A stretch of DNA of 64,000 bases from Stercorarius parasiticus (taxonomy: Eukaryota; Chordata; Aves; Charadriiformes; Stercorariidae): NCBI GenBank assembly GCA_013396915.1, contig VWZL01001969.1:1-64000 (forward strand). Direction: 5' to 3'. Below the pieces are notes generated by a model that searched no databases, had not been told where the DNA came from, and saw only the letters and a program-made list of their open reading frames with translations. The stretch's first letter is position 1; every line of letters starts with the position of its first letter. This document shows positions 39,151 to 49,000 of the stretch, in pieces. A program made the translations under genes and the position numbers.

Positions 39151-39163
39151 GTTAATGGTTAAC
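39151..39163 (+). promoter_or_regulatory. GPR39: Candidate HNF1 binding site of GPR39
   Basis: The 13-mer GTTAATGGTTAAC matches the HNF1 consensus GTTAATNATTAAC at every defined position but one and is nearly a perfect palindrome. It sits 428 nt upstream of the chosen GPR39 start codon and about 200 nt upstream of the candidate 5'-exon donor, a usual promoter position. From the literature I recall, human GPR39 expression is driven by HNF-1alpha and HNF-4alpha in gut, liver and pancreas, so the site fits the gene. A weak HNF4-like caaag core on the opposite strand near 39186-39199 is less convincing. Confidence 0.55.
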
Positions 39164-39366
39164 AGAGCAGCTATAACCACACAGAAACTCTTTGACTTCC
39201 TCCTGCTGGGGCCGGGACCAAAAGCTGCCTTTGCTTGCGGAGGTAGAGGCAAGTGTTGAAAGGACAGCAGTTCACACAGCAAAGCGCCGAAGAACGGCAG
39301 CTTCACTCAGTAGAGAAAGGAGGAGGAAAATCCAAAAGGAGCAAGAGGTGTTTGCCATAAAAATAG
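39164..39366 (+). other. GPR39: Candidate noncoding 5' exon of GPR39
   Basis: This stretch ends with aaaaatag/gtaagag, a near-consensus splice donor with GT at 39367-39368. No TATA box is placed clearly, and the transcription start is unknown, so the left edge is a guess. The segment is purine-rich at its 3' end and has no ATG-led frame that continues to the receptor. It would splice to the acceptor at 39580-39581. Confidence 0.4.
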
Positions 39367-39581
39367 GTAAGAGCTAAAACACTTTCCCGCTTGGCTTATT
39401 GACCCAGTGGCTGTCACTAACAAAACCGACAGGTGTGGCTAGTTGAGACGTGTTCGTTGTACCTGACTGCTCTCACCTGTGCGTGTCGGGTGAGAGGGGC
39501 AAAGTGAGAAAGGATCTATTTGCTGTGAATTTGAACATCAGAGAGGGCAGGAAGGCTCTTCCTCCCTCCTCCTTCCCCCAG
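39367..39581 (+). other. GPR39: Candidate 5'-UTR intron of GPR39
   Basis: The donor gtaagag at 39367 pairs with a strong acceptor, a tcctccctcctccttccccc tract ending in AG at 39580-39581, to define a 215-nt intron. A ctgac branch-point-like motif lies near 39462. The acceptor leaves just nine bases before the ATG at 39591. If it is used, the in-frame extension that begins at 39450 is not translated. Confidence 0.45.
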
Positions 39582-39590
39582 GGGCTGCTC

Positions 39591-40458
39591 ATGGCAGAAC
39601 AGATGTCCCCTTCAGACTGTTCTGATCTCATAGACCACAGCCACATCCCTGAGTTTGAGGTGTCTCTTTGGATCAAGATCACTCTGGCCTCAGTGTATGT
39701 CTGCATCTTTGTTGCGGGTATCCTGGGCAACAGCATCACCATCAAGACCACCAGGGTCCTGCAGAAGAAAGGGTACCTGCAGAAGGAGGTCACGGACCAC
39801 ATGGTGAGCCTGGCCTGCTCTGATCTGCTGGTCATCCTGCTGGGCATGCCCGTGGAGTTCTTCAGTGCCATCTGGAGCCCCTTTTCCACCCCCAATGGCA
39901 ACATAGCTTGCAAGCTCTACTACTTCCTCTTTGAAGCCTGCAGTTATGCCACTGTGCTGCATGTGGCCACCCTCAGCTTTGAGAGGTACGTGGCCATCTG
40001 CCACCCCTTCAAGTTCAAGACAGTCTCTGGACCTCGCACGGTGAAGCTGCTCATCGCCTTTGTCTGGGGGACATCTGTCATAGTGGCTCTGCCCCTGCTT
40101 TTTGCCATGGGCACAGAATATCCTTTGGAAACCATTGAGGGCTACCAAGGTATGACTGCCTGCGTCAAGCCTACACCGAGGCACCACCTCCCTCAGCTGA
40201 AGCACAATATGACCATCTGTACCAGCCTTTCCTCCAAGTGGTCTGTCTTTCAGGCCAGCATCTTCAGTGCCTTCGCTGTGTACATCATAGTGCTGGGATC
40301 TGTCACTTTCATGTGCCGCAGCATGATGAAAGCCCTGATGATCCACAAGGAAGGAACTGTGGCAGTGAAGGGTGGACTAAGACACCAGGATCAGTACCTA
40401 AGAAAAAGTGAGAGCTCAGAGGGCAAGAGCTCCAGGAGACAGATCATTTTATTCCTGG
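39591..40458 (+). CDS. GPR39: GPR39 exon 1 (zinc-sensing GPCR, TM1-TM5)
   Basis: GPR39 is a class A receptor of the ghrelin/neurotensin receptor group, located at the plasma membrane, activated by extracellular zinc and coupling to Gq, Gs and G12/13. The 289 complete codons align well with human GPR39 as I recall it: the [10 protein letters not shown]-terminus, [32 protein letters not shown], then [13 protein letters not shown]. Membrane segments are about 26-48, 70-94, 107-134, 151-173 and 219-246. Seen motifs are GN (46-47), D78 in SLACSD, ERY (131-133) and a glycosylation site NMT (206-208) in the second extracellular loop. Zinc-ligand histidines are H16 and H18; cysteines 10, 107, 191 and 210 match the human disulfide pairs. 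ATG 39591 is chosen because human starts one residue earlier and a strong acceptor lies just upstream; ATG 39603 is an alternative. The exon ends in phase 1 at CTGG/GTAAGAG. TM6, TM7 and the tail are in exon 2, which is not in the window. Confidence 0.95.
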
Positions 40459-40592
40459 GTAAGAGCCCCATCCTACTCTGCCTCCCCTCCCCTCCCCCTT
40501 TTCCACATGGGAAGGAAACCCAGAGGCCTCCATTTTATCTCACCAGGTTCCCCCAAATGGGGGTTGTGTGGTTTGAAACTGATGCAAAATGA
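40459..40592 (+). other. GPR39: GPR39 intron-retention coding tail (5-TM isoform)
   Basis: Past the donor the GPR39 frame stays open for 44 more codons ([10 protein letters not shown], then a Pro-rich part, ending ETDAK) before a stop at 40592. A transcript that retains the intron would encode a 333-residue protein with TM1 to TM5 and no TM6 or TM7. A five-TM human form, GPR39-1b, has been reported to arise in this way. The tail itself has no domain and probably evolves freely. Confidence 0.4.
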
Positions 40593-40980
40593 GGGAGAGG
40601 GATACTTCTGGTGGCGATGATATATTTTAAGAAACCTGATTTCCCTTTATGTTTTTGACTCATTCTTTTTGTCATTAGAACAGGTGGGAGGGAAGAAAAA
40701 AGAAAAATCCATTTACTGTGTGCTGTCTATGTTGTTTGATTATACTGCATGCCTACATGCAGCAATATGGGTAACAAGGTGTTGCTTCTTGACCTTTGGG
40801 TAGCAATAGGCAATGGTTGCCTGTATATAAAGTAGCTCTACTTGCGTGTTTTCCCATTAAATTACAAATATGTGCATGTTTAGTAACGCTCTTGATGGGA
40901 GGGAAGACTGTCTTGCAAGATGTGAAGCTTGTCCCGCTCCAAAGGCATGTCCCTGTTAATTCAGGATGCTCCCTGGAGGG
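40593..40980 (+). other. GPR39: GPR39 intron 1, proximal part
   Basis: Apart from the candidate poly(A) signal listed separately, this intronic stretch between the read-through stop and the antisense CR1 shows nothing that can be assigned. Confidence 0.7.
40856..40861 (+). terminator. GPR39: Candidate intronic poly(A) signal of GPR39
   Basis: ATTAAA lies 264 nt after the read-through stop and is followed within about 10-20 nt by a GT-rich stretch (tatgtgcatgttt). This is the arrangement of a working cleavage site and could end the intron-retained short GPR39 transcript. Confidence 0.35.
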
Positions 40981-41531
40981 TACAGAGTCGCCTAGGTTGG
41001 AAGGGACCTTTCAGATCACCTAGTCCGACCATCAACCTAATTCTGACAAAAACCATCACTAAACTTTAAGCACTATGTCTACCAATCTTTTAAATACCCC
41101 CAGGGCTGGTGCCTCAACCACTTCCCTGGGCAGCCTGTTCCAATGCTTAATAACTCTTTCAGTATAAAAATTTTTCCTAATATTCAGTCTAAACCTCCTC
41201 TGGTGCAACTTAAGGCCATTTCCTCTTGTCCTGTCATTATTCACTTGGGAGAAGAGACCAAACCCCACCTGGCTACAACCTCCTTTCAGGTAGTTCCAGA
41301 GAGTGGTAAGGTCTCCCCTCAGCCTCCTCTTCTCCAGGCTGAACACCCCCAGCTCCTTCAGCCGCTCCTCATAAGACTTGTGCTCCAGACCCCTCGGCAG
41401 CTCTGTTGCCCTTCTCTGTACCTGCTCCAGCACCTCAACGTCTTTCTTGTAGCAAGGGGCCCAAAACTGGACACAGCACTCGAGGTGGGGCCTCACCAGC
41501 GCTGAGCACAGGGAGACGATCACTTTCCTAA
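40981..41531 (-). mobile_element. CR1 LINE 3' fragment in GPR39 intron 1, antisense
   Basis: About 550 bp of a 5'-truncated chicken-repeat-1 LINE lie opposite to GPR39. On the + strand the reverse-complemented 3' end begins with gcctaggttggaagggacct and continues through gggcagcctgttccaatgct to the reverse-transcriptase C-terminal coding part. It is longer and better preserved than the copy at 18.2 kb. Similarity to CR1 stops near 41531, where unique sequence resumes. Confidence 0.95.
41059..41523 (-). pseudogene. CR1 ORF2 C-terminal fragment (reverse transcriptase end)
   Basis: The minus-strand frame of 154 codons encodes the C-terminal end of CR1 ORF2p, after the catalytic reverse-transcriptase core. 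Familiar CR1 blocks are [48 protein letters not shown] and [17 protein letters not shown] [18 protein letters not shown]. No stop or frameshift breaks it, and it ends at the natural stop. The endonuclease and catalytic YxDD parts are missing because of 5' truncation, so it cannot mobilise itself. Its open frame suggests a fairly young insertion. Confidence 0.9.
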
Positions 41532-41986
41532 GTGGCTGTGTTGCATCTGGGCATTAAGAAAGTTGGGCTGGAGAGTTGATTTGGTCTTGCAAATTGCTGT
41601 TGCCCTCTGATTTTTTTTCTCCTGTTTTTATTTGAAGGCCTGTAACCTTGGAATTATGTTTGGTTCTGATCTCTCTTGCCACATTTGTCAGACAAAAACT
41701 AATCAAGCTGTCATTTCACCAACTTGGAATCTTTCTGGGCTGTGATCCATGTAGCCTCCACATTTGTTGATGTTCTTAGAAGCACCCTTAATCATGCCCT
41801 GGCTGAATTACTGCTAGTTCTTGTTTTGTTGGGTTGCTTAATACGATACTGGATATAATAAATGAACCATCTAGAGTGTGAATGCACAGTAGACCTAGTA
41901 TTCTGTGTTGCTTTTTGGTGCTCTGCTTGATATTGCAGAGGGGGAATTGAAACTCATGGGTCTGTCCACTTCTACAGCTTTAAGTA

Positions 41987-41988
<2 letters not shown>

Positions 41989-42027
<39 letters not shown>
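41989..42027 (+). repeat. T39 homopolymer run
   Basis: An uninterrupted run of 39 T. It could be the reverse complement of a poly(A) tail left by a retrotransposed copy on the minus strand, but the sequence to its right is not a recognisable 3' UTR and lacks a nearby TTTATT. Expansion of a simple repeat, or an assembly length error, is equally possible. Confidence 0.9.
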
Positions 42028-42029
<2 letters not shown>

Positions 42030-45000
42030 CATTCTCTGCTTCCTCATCTAGTCCTGCTTTTGCCATGGTCTATGGTTGGAAAGTGAAACTGCAGGATAAG
42101 GAGCCCAGGGTGCACCCAGCTCCCTGCCTGCTTCACCTGTGTTAGATTTGGGAACATGGTGAAAACCTATCATACAGAAAATGCTTGTGCCTCGGAGGTT
42201 TGGGGAAAGGGTGTAGCTGCACACTGTACCAGCAGGGAGGGTGACAAAGGCTTCAAATGGGACATGTGACACTCCAGGCTGTACAGAGCTCTTCCTCATG
42301 CTCAGGATGTACATCTAACAATAAATCATCTCCTTGCGCAAGGTCTCTGTTAGTCTGGAACAAGAGGCCCCAGATCTGGGTGATTAAAAGGGCTCCCAGT
42401 ATCCTTAGTCCACCAAAAGTACTGATTTCAGGGGTAGAGGCTTGGCAGCTAACACTAAATACAGCACTTTGCGCAAAGCAGAGAAAGAAATAAGACTCTG
42501 CTCTTTAAGTGCTACTATGGGATCCTTAAATGTCTGTGGGTCTCTCTCCCCTTGTAAATTATCATCCACATCTACATTAAAGCCCAGTCTAAGATCCAAA
42601 CCCTGTAGCAAGTTTTAGCTAGTTTGAGATATGAAGGTAAATTGCCACAGCTTTTCTTCCCCTCCTTGATTATTGTACCTGCTTGGTGATGGTCTAGTGT
42701 AGAATAGGACAGACCTAGTGCTGCTGCAAAAGTGTTAAAAAGCTAAATGAGAGCATTTGGCTTGTCCTTTATCTTAATAGAATTTTCTGCCAATATCTGA
42801 TGCTTTCTCTGTGCTCTCAGCTTTCTGGAGCCAGGAGATACTTCCGTGAATTCCCCAAAATGATTTCAGTGGCAGGACTCTTAATACGAGTCTTGCTAAT
42901 TTACTTGGGTTGGGATATAAATTAATAAACTGAGGAGGGAGAAACTGTGGCCTGCATCCCTGAGAACAATGCAAAACAATTTAATTTGGAGATTTCATAA
43001 GAGTGATGCTTTAGGGCAGTTTTAACCCAGAAGAAACAAACATATAAATTGTTTACAAATCGCTGAATTTAAATATAGTGATTTAGAAGTCCTCTTTGTT
43101 TTTCATTTAACAGATGGGTCAAATTAAAACAAATACTTGCGCATTCCTAACATATTTCACTTTTAATGTGAAATGTAAATGACAGTATATAGCATGATGT
43201 CTTTGAACATCTAACAGCAATAAAAACAATTTAGCATTTTCTTCTTCCAGTTGTTAAAAGTGATAAGTTCTATAAAACAGAGATTAAATTCATAAATCTC
43301 CTGACGATGAGAAAAAGCTAAGTTGAAGGAGACACAAGAAGGAACCGATCCTTTTTTAGTGTCACGTTACTGCGTGGCACTTGAGAAAATTTACAAAAAT
43401 GAATTGTAAATGTTGAAAGTGAAAGTCTGCTTGCTGTAGGTAGAATTGCAGGATGGGCTCCAGATGGGGTGACACCACTGCTGTGATGGACGAGGAAGGT
43501 GACAAGGGGCCAAGCGAGGAGAGCACCAACATGCTGGGCAGCCTGAGCTCACGTGAGAGAGGGCTTTTGTCCAAGGAAGGTGGCAGCAAGGTTCAAATCT
43601 TTCAGCTTATAGCCCAGATGGTCTGGTTGGGGATTTGAAGTCCTTGATGTAGAGATGTCATTTTCTTCTGTTTCTAGCTACCTTGCTAGTCTCATGGTGC
43701 AGAGGAGGGACTGGCCCAATGGCTGCAATAACAACTCTATGCCTGGTGTTGGGGAAGGCGTACTTCCAGGGGTTGTTCAGTTCGAATTTTGGTAATTTGC
43801 CCCAGTGGAGAAATGCAAATTTGTCCCAATATTTTGGAGAAAATCAATTCTGTTTTTATAAAGTAGGCTGTGCAGTGCTGTTCCTCCCAGCTTCCTTCCC
43901 AGTATTGCTGTTGGCTTCAAGAAAAACATGATAGCACATGTAATTCTCTGCTTAATGCTCCTGCTGCTGAAATAAGGCGTTTTGTGCTTTTGGGTGGACT
44001 GGGGCATACGTCCCACAATCTCTGTGTGTGTGATTTATTTAGTCATCTTCTGAGTCATGTTGTAAAACTCTGCTGCCTCCAGTGCGTCAGCCCATCTGTA
44101 TGAGCAGCATAGGTCAGACTGGTTGAGACTGTGTGGGTTACCTATGTTTGTTGTTCTTAGAGCAGCTTTGTTCATGTCGGGACAGCAGATCTTTCTTCTA
44201 GTGAAGGGCTACATGGGTCTGGATGAGTGTAGCCTGTCACGAATATAGCTGAACTTAATTTGAGTGGTTCACGGCAGCATTTGTTAATAAAAGTTTCTCT
44301 ACTCCCAGCAGCAGAAACTGGATAGCTATAGTGCTTATGAAAATACTTGGCTGATGGCATTTTGATGAAACACAACCATTTAACAGTATTTAAAACCTCC
44401 TAATGCTTGGTCCATCCTGACAGGGGTTGATTCAGTCTTTGTGGCTGCTGGATCTTGTCTTTGTCCTGTGGCTGTAAAGGCCGTGGCAGTGATCAGAAGG
44501 CTACCTAAACGGTCACGAGGTGCTGCTGGGGACCTCTTGCTGCTCCAACACTGGAGCTCAGGCCCCTGCCACCATAGCAGTGAGCTCTTAGGAAGGGGTG
44601 AGCTTGGAGACTTACATGTATTATTATATATAACTGGGTTATAGCAAACAAAGAAGGAGAATCTAATGGAAGGATCCTGTAGAAGAGAGATCCAGCTAGT
44701 GCAGTAATTATAAATGTTAAAAAAAGAAGGCCCTTTCATAGCTGAAACTATGTAAGTTAAAAATCTTTAGGAAGGGTAGCGGTATGGGACAAGCCACCAT
44801 GCAAGGTGCTGGTGGGGTGGGCTTTGGCACCAGCGTCTCCATGCCAGCAGCGCCCACTCGCTGGCCATGGCTGTGTCCTTTTTAATCTGGTCAATAATAT
44901 AAAGCCACATTTATGCAAAAGCAGCTGTATGGTTTGTCATCAGACTAGATCTGACCGACCTGAACATGTACTCTACAATGAAGTGAGTTTTGACTATCCC

Positions 45001-45924
45001 AGATGAAAAATGTATCGTTTCTAAAGCTTCTGTGATGTTTCCCTTGGCAGTTTCAGTTTTGTGCTTCTGCTAAAAGCCTTAATTATTTTGTATAAAGCAG
45101 CTTCAAGCCTACCACAGTAAACATGTTGAAATAGCATTAGTGTTGCTACATCATCTACTTTTCTTTGTATACACTTCCAACGTGCCCCTTGCAGCAATAC
45201 TCTTCTGTGTGCACAGCAGAAGGGTCCCACAGCATGGGGCTGCTGGGCACTGTGGGTGGTTTGCCATTTGCCAGCCAGCGGCCAGGCAGAGCTTTTCTGT
45301 CTCCTGACTGTGATGAGAAGTCCAATTTGAAGTCTTCCTTCTAGAAGAGAGAAATATCAAAGTAAACTGGCTGCTATGAAAGTGTTGAGGTGGATCCATT
45401 AAAGCACTGATGTAGCCGCAATGATTGACAGGAGTCACAGATGCAGCTGGACCTACCTAGCTGGAGACCCTGGTACTACCAGCCCAACTCCGTCAGCTCC
45501 CCCATGCCAAGGGGGGCAGATAATTCTCTCCGCTGTCTCTTTCCCTTCACTACTGAACTGCAACTTTTCTGCTTTGGGACCTTCTGCTGTAAGACAAATT
45601 TCACTTACATACCTGGACAGCAAATATCCTACAGTTCCTTTAATGAGCAGGGAAGGGAATTGCTTATCATAACCTATGGCAGTACTGCCATTCAAGAAAG
45701 GCAGTGTGGCGGTGTCTTTTTTTTTTAATTTTTCTTTGGTCTAACGCTTAAGTATGTCAAATACACCAAGTGTCAACCTGAAGGCAGTAGCAGTGGTGAT
45801 TTTGTGTGATGTGGGATGGTACAGGTAGATTCTGGTCTGATTTACAGAGCAATAGCAGCTAGAGGCTTTACTGAGACTCTGGTAAGTGCCGTAGAAAGAA
45901 AGAGAGTCCCTGTCTTTAAATCCT
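42028..45924 (+). other. GPR39: GPR39 intron 1, middle part
   Basis: No gene or recognised transposon is seen. A 61-codon ATG frame at 43453-43638 has a charged, coding-like product (MDEEGDKGPSEE part) but no similarity or reliable splice signals. Confidence 0.6.
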
Positions 45925-46085
45925 AATAAAATGGGCAAAAGGGAAAGGCTGGAAAAGCTAGACAGAAAGAGGTCAGTGACCTGACCCAAGGCCACAAATG
46001 CTATGGAGAGTCACAAATGCAGCTACTGAATCTTGTACTAGTGTCCTGTCTGCTGGGATGCCTGGCCCCTCTCCTGCCACTTTGG
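45925..46085 (-). repeat. MIR-type SINE fragment, antisense
   Basis: On the + strand, aaatgggcaaaagggaaagg, then gtgacctgacccaaggccac, then tagtgtcctgtctgctgg follow the order of an antisense MIR-type SINE (GGGGAAACTGAGGC, AGTGACTTGCCCAAGGTCAC, then AGTCCAGTGCTC). Divergence is high, as for an ancient amniote element. Confidence 0.55.
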
Positions 46086-49000
46086 TGATGACTGTTAAAA
46101 CAACGCCAGCCTATTCTATAACAATACCAATGCCACTGTAAGCACCATGAATACAGCTGTACCTATCCATAAGCTATAGCTAGATAAAACTCTGAGTCAG
46201 AAGTGAAAAGATCTCTTAGAACATAAGCTGGAGCACTGGGGTTCTTTCCCATATACTTGTGCTGGCAGGTTAATGTTTTGTTCAGAATAAAGGTATTGTA
46301 TGTAGAAATAGCCTTTCCAAAGATCACTAAGGAGATGTATTTCATAAGGCACTTTGCAAATGGGTTTTCAGGAGGCAGGTTACTTCAAGTAGTTGTGAAA
46401 AATACGTGGTTGTCATCTTGAGATGACTCAGGCACAATATAACTTGACAATGGTAGAACTTCTGTTACAGGAAAATTAGATGCTTCTTCATAGGCTGGAA
46501 ATTGGCTGGGTTTTTTCCTTACTGAAAAAGGTAAAGCTTGGAGACAGAACAAAAATTGGAAGAATAACCTAATTGATTAGATTCCAGAACACGGCTCCAG
46601 CCCATGTTCTTTAAACTCAGCTTCATTGACTCCTCTTGGTTCATTTCTCTCATCATTCCACTCAGCTGCCTTTCTTCAGAGACTTTGTTGGAGAGGTGCC
46701 TGAAGATAAATACGTTGTGGGCTAGATATGATTTTCATCTCTGTGTTTTATATGGTGTTTCCATCCATTATTTCCCTGAGCAGGGCTTTGAATTACACAA
46801 GACAAGTAGGAGACTGAATGCACTGAAATGGGTAGCAGGGGCTGTGCAGGGAACGTGAAACACTTAGACCAACAGACCGGGGTCTGGCCATTCAACTGAA
46901 TGGGACACCCACCCTCTGTCACTAGTAAGATTCTTCTTTTAGGTGCTGCTTTCTGGAAAAGAGATAAAAGCAAAGGATTTACCTACTGGTGTTCAGTAAA
47001 ATTTGCTTTCCTCTTTTCTGCAAAAGTAGTAACCTGGTGTCAATGACAAAACCAATTAATGCTACTGAATGCTGGTAGCACAAAACCTATGCTCAGCTAT
47101 TCAACAGATGACAATGGAAAGGCTGCATTCAGGGATCATGGCTTCTCAGGGCACCTGTGTACAAACAACCACCTCTGAAGAGCTGTGGGACTTCTGTTGG
47201 TTATAAAAAAAAATGCATAGCCATAGTAAAATAGACTCAAGGCAAACTTCCAAAATCTAGATATCTGTATGTTCAGTTTTCCCACACTGTAATTTAAAAA
47301 TGAACATAAGCAGAAACGAGCATAATTTTCCTCCCTATTGTAGAGAAAGCAATTTGTCTACTGCTGCTTTTAACTGGACTCATGTAATAGAAGATTGTGC
47401 TTTTGGCTTAAGTAGACAGTCTTCCTTTCCTCCTATGCCAAGGGATGGCAAAATGGTATGGAGAGAAAAAGAATGGAAGAATAGGGACTAATTGAGGCCA
47501 GTACCCCCAGGGTATTTAAGACTTTTGTAGTTTTAATGGAAAAATCAATGTGTGATTACACTTTGCATTAGAGTACTTAAAAATTGCTTCAACATGAAAT
47601 GTCTGCAGCTTTAAAAACAACCTAACCCTGCAAATACTTTAGTCAGAGAACCAAATTCACTACTAGTGTGATCTGCATAATTCTCCATATGTGATATCCT
47701 GGCAGATATGGTCTCTATGGACAGGTGACTACTGTCTTTGCTTCTGTGCACGAGAAGCCCACGAGGATAATGAGTGCTTTATTGGTGCTTAGTGCTGTCT
47801 TTCAGCTGATGCCTACGAGGAAACTGGTATTTTACCTGGTCTGATAGTGAGCTAGAGGTGTTGGCGTGCTGCTTCAGCCTAGCTCATCCTGTGGCACAGG
47901 AAGCACAAGTATCTTTCTACTTCTTTATGCTTTACCATCTGTGTTGTCTAGAGACTAAGTGTACAGCTGAGATTTCTTAAGTATTTCTGCCTTATGCTTG
48001 CCTCTGCCCAAAGTCTTTAAGCCTCATTAGAGACTATTACCAGTGTTGGCCTTAAACTTAGTATTATTAATATCTCTTTCTCTCTCTTACAAGCTGTAGA
48101 TAATAAACCTATCAGCCCTTGGTTCTTCCGGCATCTCTAGGTATATGCTAAGAGAAGGAAGGAGGGAAGTGTAGGCAAGATCCCTTGCTGTGGCAGTGTG
48201 AACCAAGAAACAGGCAGGGGGCTGCTGCCTTTGGGGAGCTGAGGTCTGGCGGTGTCATTTCAGCCTCTGAAAAATGCATTCTGTATCATGGCAAACCCTC
48301 TCTAGGACATGTTTTCTTAAAAGTAGAAGCTTTGGAAGCTGTCTTGCTCTTCAAAGAGTGGATAAGAATGCAGGAAGATATATTTCTATCAAAGTGGAGA
48401 AATACAGATGTTGCTCCAGGTATGAAATGAATTGAGGGAGATAGTCCTCAGACAGAATACAGCAGTCATACATTAAGTAACCCTGTCCCATCAATTTTGG
48501 TCTACTGCCCTCATTCTTTGGTCAATACACTATTGTCTTAAGCATTAATTTTCCAATTTCTCTCTATGTCTTCTGAGCCAGACACCATCTCAAATATAGA
48601 TTGCTCTTGCAGCTCCCCAGTTTCAGCAGACAGGACTTATTTGTGGCAAGTTCACAGATGATTTATTGAAGTCTTCACCTGTGAGAACTAAATGCATTAT
48701 CTATTCCTCTATTGTTTCATATTCCAATTATACCACATTTCACAAAATTAAATCTTTTGTTTTCCTAGCTGATGTTAAGACCATTATCTTTAAACAATGA
48801 TTGCTAGCCTGTGAATTGTAATGGAAGAGAGCTTTAATATCTGAGCATTTATTAGTAATGTGAAGCTTTCAATTTTATCCTACATAACTTCTTGGCTTCC
48901 TAGAGGCAACATTTGTGTTAGAACCTGAGAACCAACCGACTGCCAACCATTAGGTTAAAAATTATTTTCTTCCCTTTCATTGTTGCAAGTGAGTTCCTAA

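Noticed and set aside
39450..39590. 47-codon in-frame upstream extension of GPR39
   Set aside because: The human protein starts at the position of ATG 39591, the extension has no similarity, and a strong splice acceptor lies at 39580-39581 inside it.
39690..40346. 218-codon open frame on the minus strand
   Set aside because: It is the antisense shadow of GPR39 exon 1, kept open by that gene's GC-rich codons; its product matches nothing.
41143..41505. 120-codon + strand frame in intron 1
   Set aside because: It is the antisense of the CR1 ORF2 C-terminal fragment.
43453..43638. 61-codon ATG frame with an acidic product in GPR39 intron 1
   Set aside because: Coding-like composition alone; no homologue recalled and no reliable donor or acceptor.
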